A stretch of 64,000 nt of DNA, from assembly GCA_934474225.1 (NCBI GenBank), contig CAKSLU010000005.1, forward strand, positions 21,686 through 85,685. Direction: 5' to 3'. The notes beneath the pieces are model-generated. The model did no database searches. It had not been told where the DNA came from and was given only the letters and a program-made list of their open reading frames with translations. The stretch is from an uncultured Eubacteriales bacterium (GTDB taxonomy: Bacteria > Bacillota > Clostridia > Oscillospirales > CAG-272). Position 1 is the stretch's first letter, and each line of letters begins with the position of its first letter. Of this stretch, positions 13,347 through 21,796 are shown piece by piece. Made by a program: the position numbers and the translations under genes.

Positions 13347-14762
13347 TCAGCCGATGCTGCCTTTCATCTCCAGGCGAATCAGGTTGTTCATTTCCACGGC
13401 GTATTCCACGGGCAGCTCCTTGGAGACGTTGTCCGCAAAGCCGCTGACGATCAGGGCGCGCGCGTCCTCCTCGCTCATGCCGCGGCTCATCAGATAGAAC
13501 ACCGCGTCGCCGCTGATGCTGCCGATTTTCGCCTCATGACCGACTGCCGCATCCTTGGTGCGGATGTCCATCGCGGGCACCGTATCCGAGCGGGAGTCGG
13601 AATCCAGCATCAGCGACTGGCAGGACACCGAGGACTTTGCGCCCGCGGCGCTCTTCTCCACGGTGACGCTGCTGCGGAAGGTGCTGATACCGCCGCTCTT
13701 GCTGATGGAGCGGGTGTTCATATACGAGCTTGTATTCTTGCCGATGTGCACGACCTTGGCGCCGGTATCGAGGTTCTGCCCCGCGCCCGCAAAAGTCACG
13801 CCGGTGAACTCCATCTTCGAATTGTCGCCCTTCAGCACGCTCATCGGATAGAGGCAGCCGACATGCGAACCGAACGAGCCGGAGATCCACTCGACAGTCG
13901 CGCCCTCCTCGCAGAGCGCGCGCTTGGTGTTGAGGTTGTACATGTTCTTCGACCAGTTTTCAATCGTGGAATAGCGCAGTTTTGCGCCCTTCTTGACATA
14001 CAGCTCCACGCAGCCCGCATGCAGGTTTGCCACATTGTATTTCGGCGCAGAACAGCCCTCGATGAAGTGCAGGCTTGCCCCCTCGTCCACGATGATGAGC
14101 GTGTGCTCAAACTGCCCCGCCCCCTTGGCGTTGAGGCGGAAATAGGATTGCAGCGGGATGGAGAGATGCACCCCCTTCGGGACATAGACAAACGAGCCGC
14201 CCGACCAGACCGCACCGTGCAGCGCGGCAAACTTGTGGTCGGTGGGGGGCACGAGCTTCATGAAGTACTTCTTCACCATGTCGGCGTACTCGCCGGTCAG
14301 CGCGCTCTCCATATCCGTGTAGACCACGCCCTCGGCGGCAACTTCTTTGCGCACATTGTGATAGACCAGCTCCGAGTCGTACTGCGCGCCCACGCCCGCC
14401 AGCGACTTGCGCTCCGCCTCGGGGATGCCGAGGCGGTCAAAGGTGTCCTTGATGTCCTTCGGCACATTCTTCCAACTATTCTGCATGCCCGTCTTCGGGC
14501 GCACATAGGTGGCGATGTGGTCGATGTCCAGCCCCTCGAGCGAGGGGCCCCAGTCCGGCAGGGGCATCTCGTTGTAAATCTGCAGCGCATGCAGGCGGAA
14601 CTGCTGCATCCACACCGGGTCATGCTTTTCTTTGGACAGCTTATCGACGATCTCGGGCGTCAGCCCAGCCTCCATACGGTAGGCGTCGTCCTCGGCGTCC
14701 CGGATGTCGTATATGCTGCGGTCGATGTCCTCGACCACGGTTTTTTCTCTGTTGTCAGCCAT
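13347..14762 (-). CDS. sufB: Fe-S cluster scaffold subunit SufB
   Basis: 471 aa, full length. Hallmarks include VYVPKGVHLSIPLQSYFRLN, FEHTLIIVDEGASLHFIEGC, KLRYSTIENWSKNMYNLNTK and the C-terminal KIGSISGDAVFYLMSRG. The conserved Cys of FIEGCSAP and Glu of the core beta-helix are the sulfur-transfer and cluster ligands in known SufB. It forms the scaffold with SufC and SufD. It follows sufC by 12 bases. Confidence 0.96.
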   Translation of the reverse strand: MADNREKTVVEDIDRSIYDIRDAEDDAYRMEAGLTPEIVDKLSKEKHDPVWMQQFRLHALQIYNEMPLPDWGPSLEGLDIDHIATYVRPKTGMQNSWKNVPKDIKDTFDRLGIPEAERKSLAGVGAQYDSELVYHNVRKEVAAEGVVYTDMESALTGEYADMVKKYFMKLVPPTDHKFAALHGAVWSGGSFVYVPKGVHLSIPLQSYFRLNAKGAGQFEHTLIIVDEGASLHFIEGCSAPKYNVANLHAGCVELYVKKGAKLRYSTIENWSKNMYNLNTKRALCEEGATVEWISGSFGSHVGCLYPMSVLKGDNSKMEFTGVTFAGAGQNLDTGAKVVHIGKNTSSYMNTRSISKSGGISTFRSSVTVEKSAAGAKSSVSCQSLMLDSDSRSDTVPAMDIRTKDAAVGHEAKIGSISGDAVFYLMSRGMSEEDARALIVSGFADNVSKELPVEYAVEMNNLIRLEMKGSIG

Positions 14763-14774
14763 GGTACACCTCGG

Positions 14775-15524
14775 TCAGCCCTGCCCGTTCACGGCGGCGA
14801 AACCGCCCTCGTTGATGGCTTCGACCAGTTCCGCGCCGCCGTTTTTCACGATGACGCCGTTTTCCATGACATGCGCCGCATCCACATGCAGCGCTTCGAG
14901 AATGCGGGTGCTGTGCGTGATGATGAGCAGCGAGCCGTGCACGCGCTCGCGATACAACCGCACGCCCTCGGAGACCGTGCGCACCGCGTCTACGTCAAGA
15001 CCCGAGTCGGTCTCGTCGAGAATCGCCAGCTTCGGCTCGAGCATCAGCATCTGCAAAATCTCGGCTTTCTTCTTCTCGCCGCCCGAGAAACCGACGTTGA
15101 GGTCGCGCTCGGCATAGGATGCGTCCATTTGCAGGAGCTTCATGGTCTCGGCGAGCTTCTTTTTGAAGTCCCACAGGCGCAGGCGGCTGCCGCTCTTCTG
15201 CTCCAGCGCGCTGCGGATGAAGGCGGAGAGGGTCACGCCCGGCACCTCCAGCGGGTTTTGGAACGAGAGGAAAATGCCGCGCTTTGCGCGCTCGTTGACC
15301 GGCATCTCTGTGATGTCTTCGCCGTCAAAGACGATGTGCCCGTCGGTGACGGTGTAGGCGGGGTTGCCGGTGACGGCATAGCCGAGCGTGGATTTGCCCG
15401 TGCCGTTCGGCCCCATCAGTACATGCGTCTCGTCGCTGCCGACGGTGAGGTTCACGCCGTGCAGAATCTCTTTGTCGCCGACGCTGACATGCAGGTTTTG
15501 TACTTCCAAAAGCTGTTTTTTCAT
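14775..15524 (-). CDS. sufC: ABC-type ATPase SufC of the Fe-S assembly complex
   Basis: 249 aa starting at ATG 15524; ATGA overlap with the regulator gene upstream. Walker A GPNGTGKST near residue 38, signature FSGGEKKK near residue 148, Walker B LAILDETDSGLD, and H-loop ITHSTR. SufC powers conformational change of SufB-SufD during cluster assembly and is soluble, not a transporter. Length is typical. Confidence 0.95.
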   Translation of the reverse strand: MKKQLLEVQNLHVSVGDKEILHGVNLTVGSDETHVLMGPNGTGKSTLGYAVTGNPAYTVTDGHIVFDGEDITEMPVNERAKRGIFLSFQNPLEVPGVTLSAFIRSALEQKSGSRLRLWDFKKKLAETMKLLQMDASYAERDLNVGFSGGEKKKAEILQMLMLEPKLAILDETDSGLDVDAVRTVSEGVRLYRERVHGSLLIITHSTRILEALHVDAAHVMENGVIVKNGGAELVEAINEGGFAAVNGQG

Positions 15525-15997
15525 TGCTCTTCGTCCTTCTTCTCTGCTGAATTTGTATCCGTATCGCCCATGTCGCCCGCCGCCGGGGTCTGCCCGGCAT
15601 CCAGCAGGTCGCGCAGGGTGTAGCTGTCGATATAGGCGTTGATGTGCGCTTCCAGCCCCCGCCAGAACGGGAGCGTCACACAGGTGCATTCGCCGCCGCA
15701 TTTTTTGCCGTCCTCGGTGAGACAGGAGACCGGCGCAAGTTCGCCCTCGGCGGCGCGCAGGATCTCGCCCGCCGTGTACGCCTCGGGCGCACGGCGCAGC
15801 CGATAGCCGCCGTCTTTGCCGAGCGCACTCTCCACCAGCCCGCTCTTGCAAAGCGCGGTCATAATGCTCTCGAGGTACTTGACCGAGATGTTCTGCCGTG
15901 CGGCGATGTCTTTGAGGCGGATGTTGCCGCCGCCGCGCTGCTCTGCCATATCCAGCATCACGCGCAGGGCGTATCGCCCCTTTGAGGATATCATCAT
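15521..15997 (-). CDS. Rrf2/IscR-family Fe-S regulator of the suf operon
   Basis: 158 aa. I place the start at MMISSKGRYALRV (ATG 15997 or 15994), the conserved Rrf2 N-terminus, with GGAAAGGG upstream; the longer frame to 16144 runs through the promoter. A winged HTH spans residues about 10-60. Four cysteines in CLTEDGKKCGGECTC can ligate a [2Fe-2S] cluster as in IscR. It is the first gene of the operon with sufC overlapping its stop, so the protein probably represses its own operon when clusters are plentiful. The C-terminal tail is acidic and low-complexity. Confidence 0.9.
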   Translation of the reverse strand: MMISSKGRYALRVMLDMAEQRGGGNIRLKDIAARQNISVKYLESIMTALCKSGLVESALGKDGGYRLRRAPEAYTAGEILRAAEGELAPVSCLTEDGKKCGGECTCVTLPFWRGLEAHINAYIDSYTLRDLLDAGQTPAAGDMGDTDTNSAEKKDEEQ

Positions 15998-16046
15998 GGT
16001 ACTTTGACCCTTTCCGGATTTTTTAATTCCTACTGTTTCACTGGGC

Positions 16047-16075
16047 ATTATACAACGGCGCATCCGAAATTGCAA
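16047..16075 (-). promoter_or_regulatory. Promoter of the suf operon
   Basis: TTGCAA (16070-16075) and TATAAT (16047-16052), 17-bp spacer, about 50 bases before the regulator ATG. The stretch 16000-16045 between promoter and gene is A/T-rich and would be a natural place for the Rrf2-type operator, but I see no clean dyad. Confidence 0.75.
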
Positions 16076-16100
16076 GAGGTTCGCGCAAATTTCCGCAAAA

Positions 16101-16132
16101 AAATGCGGCAAACCGCATGGTCTGCCGCATTT
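16101..16132 (-). terminator. Terminator of the LytTR gene
   Basis: AAATGCGGCA and TGCCGCATTT form a 10-bp stem with a 12-base loop right after the LytTR stop at 16141; the minus strand continues into a T run. Confidence 0.75.
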
Positions 16133-16140
16133 TCGCGGAT

Positions 16141-16935
16141 TCATTTGAAGTTTTCACGCAGTTTTTCGCAGATGAGCTTGTAGCGCTGCCGCGATACCGG
16201 GAGGCACGCGCCGCTCGTCAGCCAGACCGTGTCCGGCGTGACGGCGCGAATCTTGTCGATGCCGACGGCATAGCTCCGATGGATGAAGACGAAGTCCGGG
16301 CAGTTCTCCTCGACAAAGCCGCGGATGCCCGCATGCACGCGGTATGTCGTGCCGTCCTCGCAGTGAATCAGGAGACATTCCCGCGCTGCCTCGATGTGCG
16401 TCACCTGCCGCACGCCGATCATGTGGTTGGTGTAGTCCGTGGTGGTAATCTGCAAAAAGCGGTTCTGCGCCTGCAGCTTCTGCTGCACATAGTCATAGTT
16501 GCGGCGGCTGGAGACAAGCGGGAACTCCTCGTCCGGCTCCAGCGTGTGCATCACGTTGGACACATGCATGTGGGTAATGCGCAGTCCCGCCGCGGTCTGC
16601 TTCCAGAGGAAAGATGCGCGCTGCGGCTCCTGCGTGTAAAGTTTCTCGTTTTGAATCGTCCAGATGTAATGCCCGATGCACAGGCAATAGTCGGCGCCGC
16701 GGTCCGCAATCGACCAGCTGCCCTCCGACACGCAGCAGGGCAAAATCTCGGTCTTCACCCGCTCGAGTGCGGCAGCAACCTCCGCATAGCCGCGGTAAAA
16801 CTGATTTGCCGTCGCGCCGATCCAGGACACGTTCTCATCCAGCAGCGGGAGCAGGCGGTCGGTTCGCCCCGCGTACCATTCCTCTATCAAAAGCTGTGTA
16901 TACAGGAGCGCTTCCTTTTGCAGCTCACTTTTCAT
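16141..16935 (-). CDS. LytTR DNA-binding regulator with an N-terminal NTF2/SnoaL-like domain
   Basis: 264 aa. Residues about 5-130 look like a SnoaL/NTF2-like ligand-binding fold (LLPLLDENVSWIGATANQFY, then ADYCLCIGHYIWTIQ). Residues about 165-262 are a LytTR domain (THIEAARECLLIHCEDGTTY, FVFIHRSYAVGIDKI, PVSRQRYKLICEKLRENF), which binds direct repeats on DNA. There is no receiver domain, so the signal is probably a small molecule or protein bound by the N-terminal domain. It is transcribed away from the MFS transporter gene, suggesting that pair is regulated together. Confidence 0.85.
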   Translation of the reverse strand: MKSELQKEALLYTQLLIEEWYAGRTDRLLPLLDENVSWIGATANQFYRGYAEVAAALERVKTEILPCCVSEGSWSIADRGADYCLCIGHYIWTIQNEKLYTQEPQRASFLWKQTAAGLRITHMHVSNVMHTLEPDEEFPLVSSRRNYDYVQQKLQAQNRFLQITTTDYTNHMIGVRQVTHIEAARECLLIHCEDGTTYRVHAGIRGFVEENCPDFVFIHRSYAVGIDKIRAVTPDTVWLTSGACLPVSRQRYKLICEKLRENFK

Positions 16936-16967
16936 GCATCCATCACCCTCTTCAGTCGGTTGTATTG

Positions 16968-16996
16968 ATTATACAGGACGCGCCGCCGCTTTTCAA
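16968..16996 (-). promoter_or_regulatory. Promoter of the LytTR gene
   Basis: TTGAAA (16991-16996) and TATAAT (16968-16973), spacer 17 bp. The -35 box lies within the first of three TTCAAC repeats. Confidence 0.75.
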
Positions 16997-17029
16997 CCGG
17001 TATTCAACGAAATGTACTTTTTATTCAAC
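16992..17029. promoter_or_regulatory. LytTR operator: three direct repeats of TTCAAC
   Basis: TTCAAC begins at 16992, 17003 and 17024; steps of 11 and 21 bp put all three on one face of the helix. Two copies are extended: TATTCAAC, a variable base, then AAATG. LytTR proteins bind direct repeats at helical spacing, so this is the probable autoregulatory site. It also lies about 80-110 bp upstream of the MFS promoter. Confidence 0.6.
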
Positions 17030-17110
17030 CAAATGCACCTTGCGGCAGTCTTCGCAAATTTGGATGCCCCTCATGAAAATTTGGAACTTGTCCGATTTTT
17101 CGCATGGGGC

Positions 17111-17139
17111 TTGCATTTTTCGCGCAGAATCAATATACT
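17111..17139 (+). promoter_or_regulatory. Promoter of the MFS transporter gene
   Basis: TTGCAT (17111-17116) and TATACT (17134-17139) with a 17-bp spacer; GGAG and ATG 17183 follow. Confidence 0.65.
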
Positions 17140-17182
17140 GTAGTGAGCGCCTCCGGCGCAATTCAAACCTTTGGAGTTTTGC

Positions 17183-18334
17183 ATGTACAGCTTATTACTC
17201 GCCGTGATTTATCTCGCCTTCATCAGCCTCGGCCTGCCGGACTCGCTGCTCGGCTCGGGCTGGCCTGCGATGCAGCCCGCCTTCTGCGTACCGCTTTCCG
17301 CCGTCGGCATCGTCTCCATGATCATCTCGGGCGGCACCATTCTGTCCAGTCTCTTGTCCGAGCGCATGGTGAAGCGATTCGGCACGGGCAAGGTCACGGC
17401 GGCAAGCGTGTTTCTCACCGCGGTTGCCCTGTTCGGCTTTTCGTTTTCGACAAAATTCATCTTCTTATGCCTGTGGGCAGTGCCCTACGGTCTCGGCGCG
17501 GGCGCTATCGACGCGGCGCTGAACAACTATATCGCCATGCATTATTCCGCGCGGCACATGAGCTGGCTGCACTGCTTTTGGGGTGTCGGCACCATCGTCA
17601 GCCCGATGCTGATGAGCTATGCCCTCTCGCACACGGTCTGGAACGACGGCTATCGCTTTGTCGCCTATATCCAGAGCGGCATCGTGCTGGTTCTCCTCTG
17701 CACCCTGCCGATGTGGAACCGCGTGCAGGGCGTGAGCACCAATGTCGGCGCGTCCCGCGTGCTGGGACTGCGGCGCACACTGCGCATTCCCGGCGTGCCC
17801 TGCCTGCTGGTCGGCTTCTTTGCCTACTGCGCGGCAGAATCCGTCGCCATGCTGTGGGCAAGCAGCTATCTCGTCCGCGTGCACGGCGTCACCGCCGAGC
17901 GCGCCGCCGCCTTTGCGTCGTTGTTTTTCATCGGCATGACTGTTGGGCGGTTTCTCGCCGGTTTCATCTCCGAGCGGCTCGGTGACCGCGGCATGATTCG
18001 CCTCGGCGTTGCCGTGGCGCTCTGCGGCGTGCTCTGCCTGCTGCTCCCCTTCGGCGAGGTGCCCGCCATTGTCGGGCTGGTCGTCACGGGACTGGGCTGT
18101 GCGCCGGTGTACCCGAGCATCATCCATTCCACGCCCGCCGCCTTCGGCGCGGAATATTCGCAGGCGATCATCGGCGTGCAGATGGCAAGCGCCTATGTCG
18201 GCTCCACCTTCAGCCCGCCGCTGTTTGGGCTGGTCGCCGAGCGCACCACGCTGTATCTGCTGCCCATCTGGCTTGCCGTCTTCCTCATCCTCTCGCTTTG
18301 CCTCCTCGAAAAAGCCATGCGCCGCGAGAAATGA
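17183..18334 (+). CDS. Major facilitator superfamily transporter
   Basis: 383 aa, about 12 hydrophobic helices with few charges in between, typical of a small MFS carrier. The start is ATG 17183 (MYSLLLAVIYLAFISLGLPD) after TTTGGAG. The motif-A-like loop SERMVKRFGTGK lies between helices 2 and 3, and the second-half counterpart SERLGDRGMIRLG is also visible. The SLGLPDSLLGSGWPAM start resembles the FucP/sugar-like or YfkF-like MFS group; substrate unknown. It is divergent from the LytTR regulator, which may control it. Confidence 0.88.
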   Translation: MYSLLLAVIYLAFISLGLPDSLLGSGWPAMQPAFCVPLSAVGIVSMIISGGTILSSLLSERMVKRFGTGKVTAASVFLTAVALFGFSFSTKFIFLCLWAVPYGLGAGAIDAALNNYIAMHYSARHMSWLHCFWGVGTIVSPMLMSYALSHTVWNDGYRFVAYIQSGIVLVLLCTLPMWNRVQGVSTNVGASRVLGLRRTLRIPGVPCLLVGFFAYCAAESVAMLWASSYLVRVHGVTAERAAAFASLFFIGMTVGRFLAGFISERLGDRGMIRLGVAVALCGVLCLLLPFGEVPAIVGLVVTGLGCAPVYPSIIHSTPAAFGAEYSQAIIGVQMASAYVGSTFSPPLFGLVAERTTLYLLPIWLAVFLILSLCLLEKAMRREK

Positions 18335-18373
18335 GAAGAGCCGTCCCTACAGATGGATGCACGGGCAATCTAC

Positions 18374-18442
18374 TGTAGGGGCGACCATCGGTCGCCCGCC
18401 TGCCGGGGAGCAAAAAGCGGGCGACCGATGGTCGCCCCTACA
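18374..18442. repeat. Repeat family D: long inverted repeat (TGTAGGGGCGACCATCGG)
   Basis: Two arms of about 25 bp (TGTAGGGGCGACCATCGGTC and its complement) flank a 19-bp loop. A close relative occurs at 58395-58461. Non-coding; it could form a strong hairpin at the 3' end of the MFS mRNA. Confidence 0.8.
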
Positions 18443-18465
18443 TTGTATTTCAAACGATGCTAACA

Positions 18466-18500
18466 AAAAATCGGCTGCCGAAACACGGCAACCGATTTTT
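18466..18500. terminator. Terminator of the pyrH-ispG operon
   Basis: AAAAATCGGCTGCCG and CGGCAACCGATTTTT form a stem with one mismatch and loop AAACA, directly after the ispG stop on the minus strand; T runs on both sides. Confidence 0.8.
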
Positions 18501-19583
18501 TCACATTTTCTTCAGTTCTTCAATCAGGCGCGGGATGATTTCGTCCTCGCCGAGCTTGCCGACGACCTCGCCGCGGCGGATGAGCACCGCCTCGCCGCGG
18601 CCGCCCGCGATGCCGATGTCCGCCTCGCGCGCCTCGCCCGGCCCGTTGACCACGCAGCCCATCAGGGCGACGGTCACCGGCTTATCCATCACGCCTGCCG
18701 CCGTCGCCGCGTCCTCAAACGCATGCGCGAGCGCAATCAAATCAATCTTGGTTCTGCCGCAGGTGGGGCAGGAAACGATGTTCAGTCGTTTTTTCGTATC
18801 AAAGCCGAGCGCAAACAGGATGTCGTGCGCGGCGGCGACCTCGTCCACCGGGTTTTCGGTGAGCGAAACGCGCACCGTATCGCCGATGCCGCGAAGCAAT
18901 GTGCCGCCGATGCCGACCGCGCCCTTGATCAGCCCCATGCGCCCGCCGCCTGCCTCGGTCACGCCGATGTGCAGCGGGTAATCGGTCTTCTCGGCGAGGA
19001 TGGCATTCGCCGCCGCCATTGCAGAGACATCCGAGGACTTGACCGAGAGCACGATGTCGTCAAAATCAAAGCGTTCGAGCAGGGACGCATGATAGAGCGC
19101 GCTCTCGGCGAGCGCCTCTGCCGTCGGCGCGCCGTACTTTGCGAGAATCTCTTTTTCCAGTGAGCCGCCGTTGACGCCGATGCGAATCGGCACATGATGC
19201 GTTCGGCAGGCATCGGCAACCGCCTTGACGCGGTTCTCGTCCCCGATGTTGCCGGGGTTGATGCGGATTTTGTCCACGCCCGCGTCCACGCAGGCAAGCG
19301 CCACGCGGTAGTCAAAGTGAATGTCCGCGACGAGCGGCACGGTGACGCCCGCCTCCTTGATGGCGGCAAAGGTCTTCGCCGCCGCCACGGTGGGCGCGGT
19401 GATGCGCACGATGTCGCAGCCCGCGTCGGCGAGCGCGCGCACCTGCGCGACGGTCGCAGCGATGTCCACCGTATCCGTATTGGTCATCGACTGCACGGCA
19501 ATCGGGTTTTTCCCGCCGATGGTCACGCCGCCGATTGAGATTTCCCGCGCGGTGCGGCGAATCGCATTGTATTTTTCCAGCAT
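18501..19583 (-). CDS. ispG: 4-hydroxy-3-methylbut-2-en-1-yl diphosphate synthase (GcpE/IspG)
   Basis: 360 aa, typical for bacterial IspG. N-terminal TIM-barrel with VGGKNPIAVQSMTNTDT-like start and RINPGNIG; the C-terminal Fe-S half shows SCPTCGRTKID (two cluster cysteines), CVVNGPGEAREADIG (third Cys and binding loop) and Glu residues. It converts MEcPP to HMBPP using a [4Fe-4S] cluster, the penultimate MEP pathway step. The start codon shares one base with the rseP stop. Confidence 0.96.
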   Translation of the reverse strand: MLEKYNAIRRTAREISIGGVTIGGKNPIAVQSMTNTDTVDIAATVAQVRALADAGCDIVRITAPTVAAAKTFAAIKEAGVTVPLVADIHFDYRVALACVDAGVDKIRINPGNIGDENRVKAVADACRTHHVPIRIGVNGGSLEKEILAKYGAPTAEALAESALYHASLLERFDFDDIVLSVKSSDVSAMAAANAILAEKTDYPLHIGVTEAGGGRMGLIKGAVGIGGTLLRGIGDTVRVSLTENPVDEVAAAHDILFALGFDTKKRLNIVSCPTCGRTKIDLIALAHAFEDAATAAGVMDKPVTVALMGCVVNGPGEAREADIGIAGGRGEAVLIRRGEVVGKLGEDEIIPRLIEELKKM

Positions 19584-20620
19584 CAGAGACCGCCTCCGAA
19601 CAGTTTTGCAATGTCCTTGAAAGTGACCAGCACCATCAGCCCGAGCAAGAGCACGATGCCAACGAAATGCACTGCCGCCTCATACTTGGCGGGCACTTTC
19701 TTCCCAAAAATCATCTCATAGAGGATAAACACGAGTCTGCCGCCGTCCAGCGCCGGGAGCGGCAGGAGATTGACCACGCCGAGGTTCATCGACAGCACGC
19801 AGAGCAGATAGACAAACGAGCCGCCCCCCTGCTTTGCCGCGTCGCCGAGCGCCACGGTCACGCCGACGGGGCCGGAGACCGCGTCCATGCTGACCCTGCC
19901 GAAAATCATATCGATGAGCGAATCCCAAATCATTTTGACCGTGGAAAAGCTGCGCACAAAGGTGTGCTTTAAGAGATTGCCGAAGTTCTTCTCCTCGGCA
20001 AGCACCTTGAAATCCACCGTGCCGAACAGCATGCCGGACGAGGTCTGCGTGGGGAAGGTCACATCGTGCAGCACGAGTTTCTGCCCGTCGCGGATAACCT
20101 CTATGTCAATCGGCTCATAGCCCGCGTGCATGATCTCATAGGCGACATCATAATACACGCGCGTGCGCGTGCCGTCCACGCGGACAATGCGGTCGCCCGT
20201 CTGCAGCTGCGCTGCGCTGGTCGCGCCCTCGCGGAACTGCGCAACGGTGTTGGACGCCAGCGCATCCTGCGACAGCACGATGCCGAACATCAGCACAAAG
20301 GCGAGCAGCACATTCATAAGACCGCCTGCGGCGACGATGATGAACTTCTGCCACGGGCGCTTCTCGGCGAAGGAATCCGCGCCGTCTGCCTCCTCGTCCT
20401 CACCCTTCATGCTGACGAAGCCGCCGAACGGCAGCGCCCGCAGATTAAACGCCGTACCGCGCTTGTCGGTGACGCCGCCCAGGCGCGGCCCCATGCCGAT
20501 GGAAAACTCCTCGATTTTGACGCCCGCGGCGCGCGCCGTGAGAAAATGCCCCAGCTCGTGGAGCAGAATCATCAGCCCAAACGCGAAAACGGCGAGCAGG
20601 ATATACAGAAATGTCGTCAT
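19583..20620 (-). CDS. rseP: RseP-type site-2 membrane zinc metalloprotease
   Basis: 345 aa starting at ATG 20620, overlapping the dxr stop (ATGA). The zinc motif HELGH is in ILLHELGHFLTARAAG near residue 20. A PDZ domain (LQTGDRIVRVDGTRTRVYYD) lies mid-protein. The third zinc ligand is in LLPLPALDGGRLVF, the family LDG motif. Four membrane helices. It cleaves transmembrane anti-sigma factors and signal peptide remnants; its substrates could include the anti-sigma at 8990-10045 (inference). Confidence 0.95.
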   Translation of the reverse strand: MTTFLYILLAVFAFGLMILLHELGHFLTARAAGVKIEEFSIGMGPRLGGVTDKRGTAFNLRALPFGGFVSMKGEDEEADGADSFAEKRPWQKFIIVAAGGLMNVLLAFVLMFGIVLSQDALASNTVAQFREGATSAAQLQTGDRIVRVDGTRTRVYYDVAYEIMHAGYEPIDIEVIRDGQKLVLHDVTFPTQTSSGMLFGTVDFKVLAEEKNFGNLLKHTFVRSFSTVKMIWDSLIDMIFGRVSMDAVSGPVGVTVALGDAAKQGGGSFVYLLCVLSMNLGVVNLLPLPALDGGRLVFILYEMIFGKKVPAKYEAAVHFVGIVLLLGLMVLVTFKDIAKLFGGGL

Positions 20621-21783
20621 TGAACTCCTTTTGCGGCGAGAACGCGCGCACGCGCGTCTCTGTCCGCGCAAAATACATCTTCGACCGTGAAGTCGGGTTT
20701 GTTCCTGAAGCCGTCCATCGCATCGGCAACCGTCCCGGCAATCTCGCAGAAACGAATTTTGCCGTCGAGGAACAGCGAGACCGCCGCCTCGTTTGCCGCG
20801 CTGAGCACGGCAGGCATCAGCCCGCCCGTCTCAATCGCGCGATAGGCAAGCCCCAGCAGCGGAAAAGTCTCCATATCGGGGCGCTTAAAAGTGAGCGTGC
20901 CGACCGAGAAGAGGTCGAGCGGCTCGATCACGGCGGGCAGCCGCGCGGGGTAAGTCAGCGCATACTGCACGCACTCCCGCATATCGGGGTGGCTCAGCTC
21001 GGCGATGACGGCGTTATCAATATATTCCACCGCGCTGTGGATTATACTCTCGCGGTGCACAACGACCGTGACCTGCTCGGGGGCAACACCGAAGAGGCGC
21101 ACCGCCTCGATGACTTCAAGCCCCTTGTTCATCAGGGATGCGCTGTCCACCGTGATTTTCGCGCCCATCTTCCAGGTGGGATGCTTCAGCGCGTCGGCAA
21201 GCGTGACAGCCTCAAGCTGCTCTTTTGTATAGCCGAAGAACGGCCCGCCCGACGCGGTGAGCAGCAGGCGCTTGACCTCGCCGTGCGTGCCGCAGTGCAA
21301 GCACTGGAAGATGGCGCTGTGTTCGCTGTCCACGGGAATCAGCTCGGCGCCGCCCGCTCTCGCCGCCGCATCCACGAGGTTGCCCGCAGCGACAATCGAC
21401 TCCTTGTTTGCCGTGGCGATGCGCATGCCGCGCCCGGCGGCGGCGAGCGTGGGCGCAAGCCCCGCAAGCCCGAGAATCGAGTTGACCGCCGTTTTTGCAT
21501 CGGTCTCGTCGATCACGCGGAGAATGCCCGCATCGCCCGCGTAAACCTTGGTGCGCATGTCCTGCACACGCACAGCAAGGTCACGCGCGGCGTCCGCATC
21601 CGCCATAGCGCAGACGCGCGGGTTGAAGCGGCGAATCTGCTTTTCCAGCTCCGCCGTATTTTTGCCGCCGGTGAGCGCGTCCACGCGCACGCCGAAGCGG
21701 TGGCAGACGTCGAGTGCCTGCGTGCCGACCGAGCCGGTGGAACCCAGCACCAAAACCGGCGAAATCTCATAGGTTTGCATCAT
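20617..21783 (-). CDS. dxr: 1-deoxy-D-xylulose 5-phosphate reductoisomerase
   Basis: 388 aa. NADPH-binding VLVLGSTGSVGTQALDV at the N-terminus, ATANKESIVAAG, VDSEHSAIFQCL (metal-binding Asp and Glu) and LLTASGGPFFGYT, all conserved in DXR. It catalyses the first committed MEP step, DXP to MEP. The stop overlaps the rseP start. The start has two Met codons; either is possible. Confidence 0.96.
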   Translation of the reverse strand: MMQTYEISPVLVLGSTGSVGTQALDVCHRFGVRVDALTGGKNTAELEKQIRRFNPRVCAMADADAARDLAVRVQDMRTKVYAGDAGILRVIDETDAKTAVNSILGLAGLAPTLAAAGRGMRIATANKESIVAAGNLVDAAARAGGAELIPVDSEHSAIFQCLHCGTHGEVKRLLLTASGGPFFGYTKEQLEAVTLADALKHPTWKMGAKITVDSASLMNKGLEVIEAVRLFGVAPEQVTVVVHRESIIHSAVEYIDNAVIAELSHPDMRECVQYALTYPARLPAVIEPLDLFSVGTLTFKRPDMETFPLLGLAYRAIETGGLMPAVLSAANEAAVSLFLDGKIRFCEIAGTVADAMDGFRNKPDFTVEDVFCADRDARARVLAAKGVQ

Positions 21784-21796
21784 CTATGCCTCTTGC

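Noticed and set aside
13320..15623. Long plus-strand frame across sufB, sufC and the regulator
   Set aside because: Antisense shadow of highly conserved genes in GC-rich DNA; composition is Arg/His/Ala/Val-rich with no motif.
16936..17182. Riboswitch in the LytTR/MFS gap
   Set aside because: The notable structure is direct DNA repeats; no conserved RNA fold or terminator/antiterminator pair is seen.
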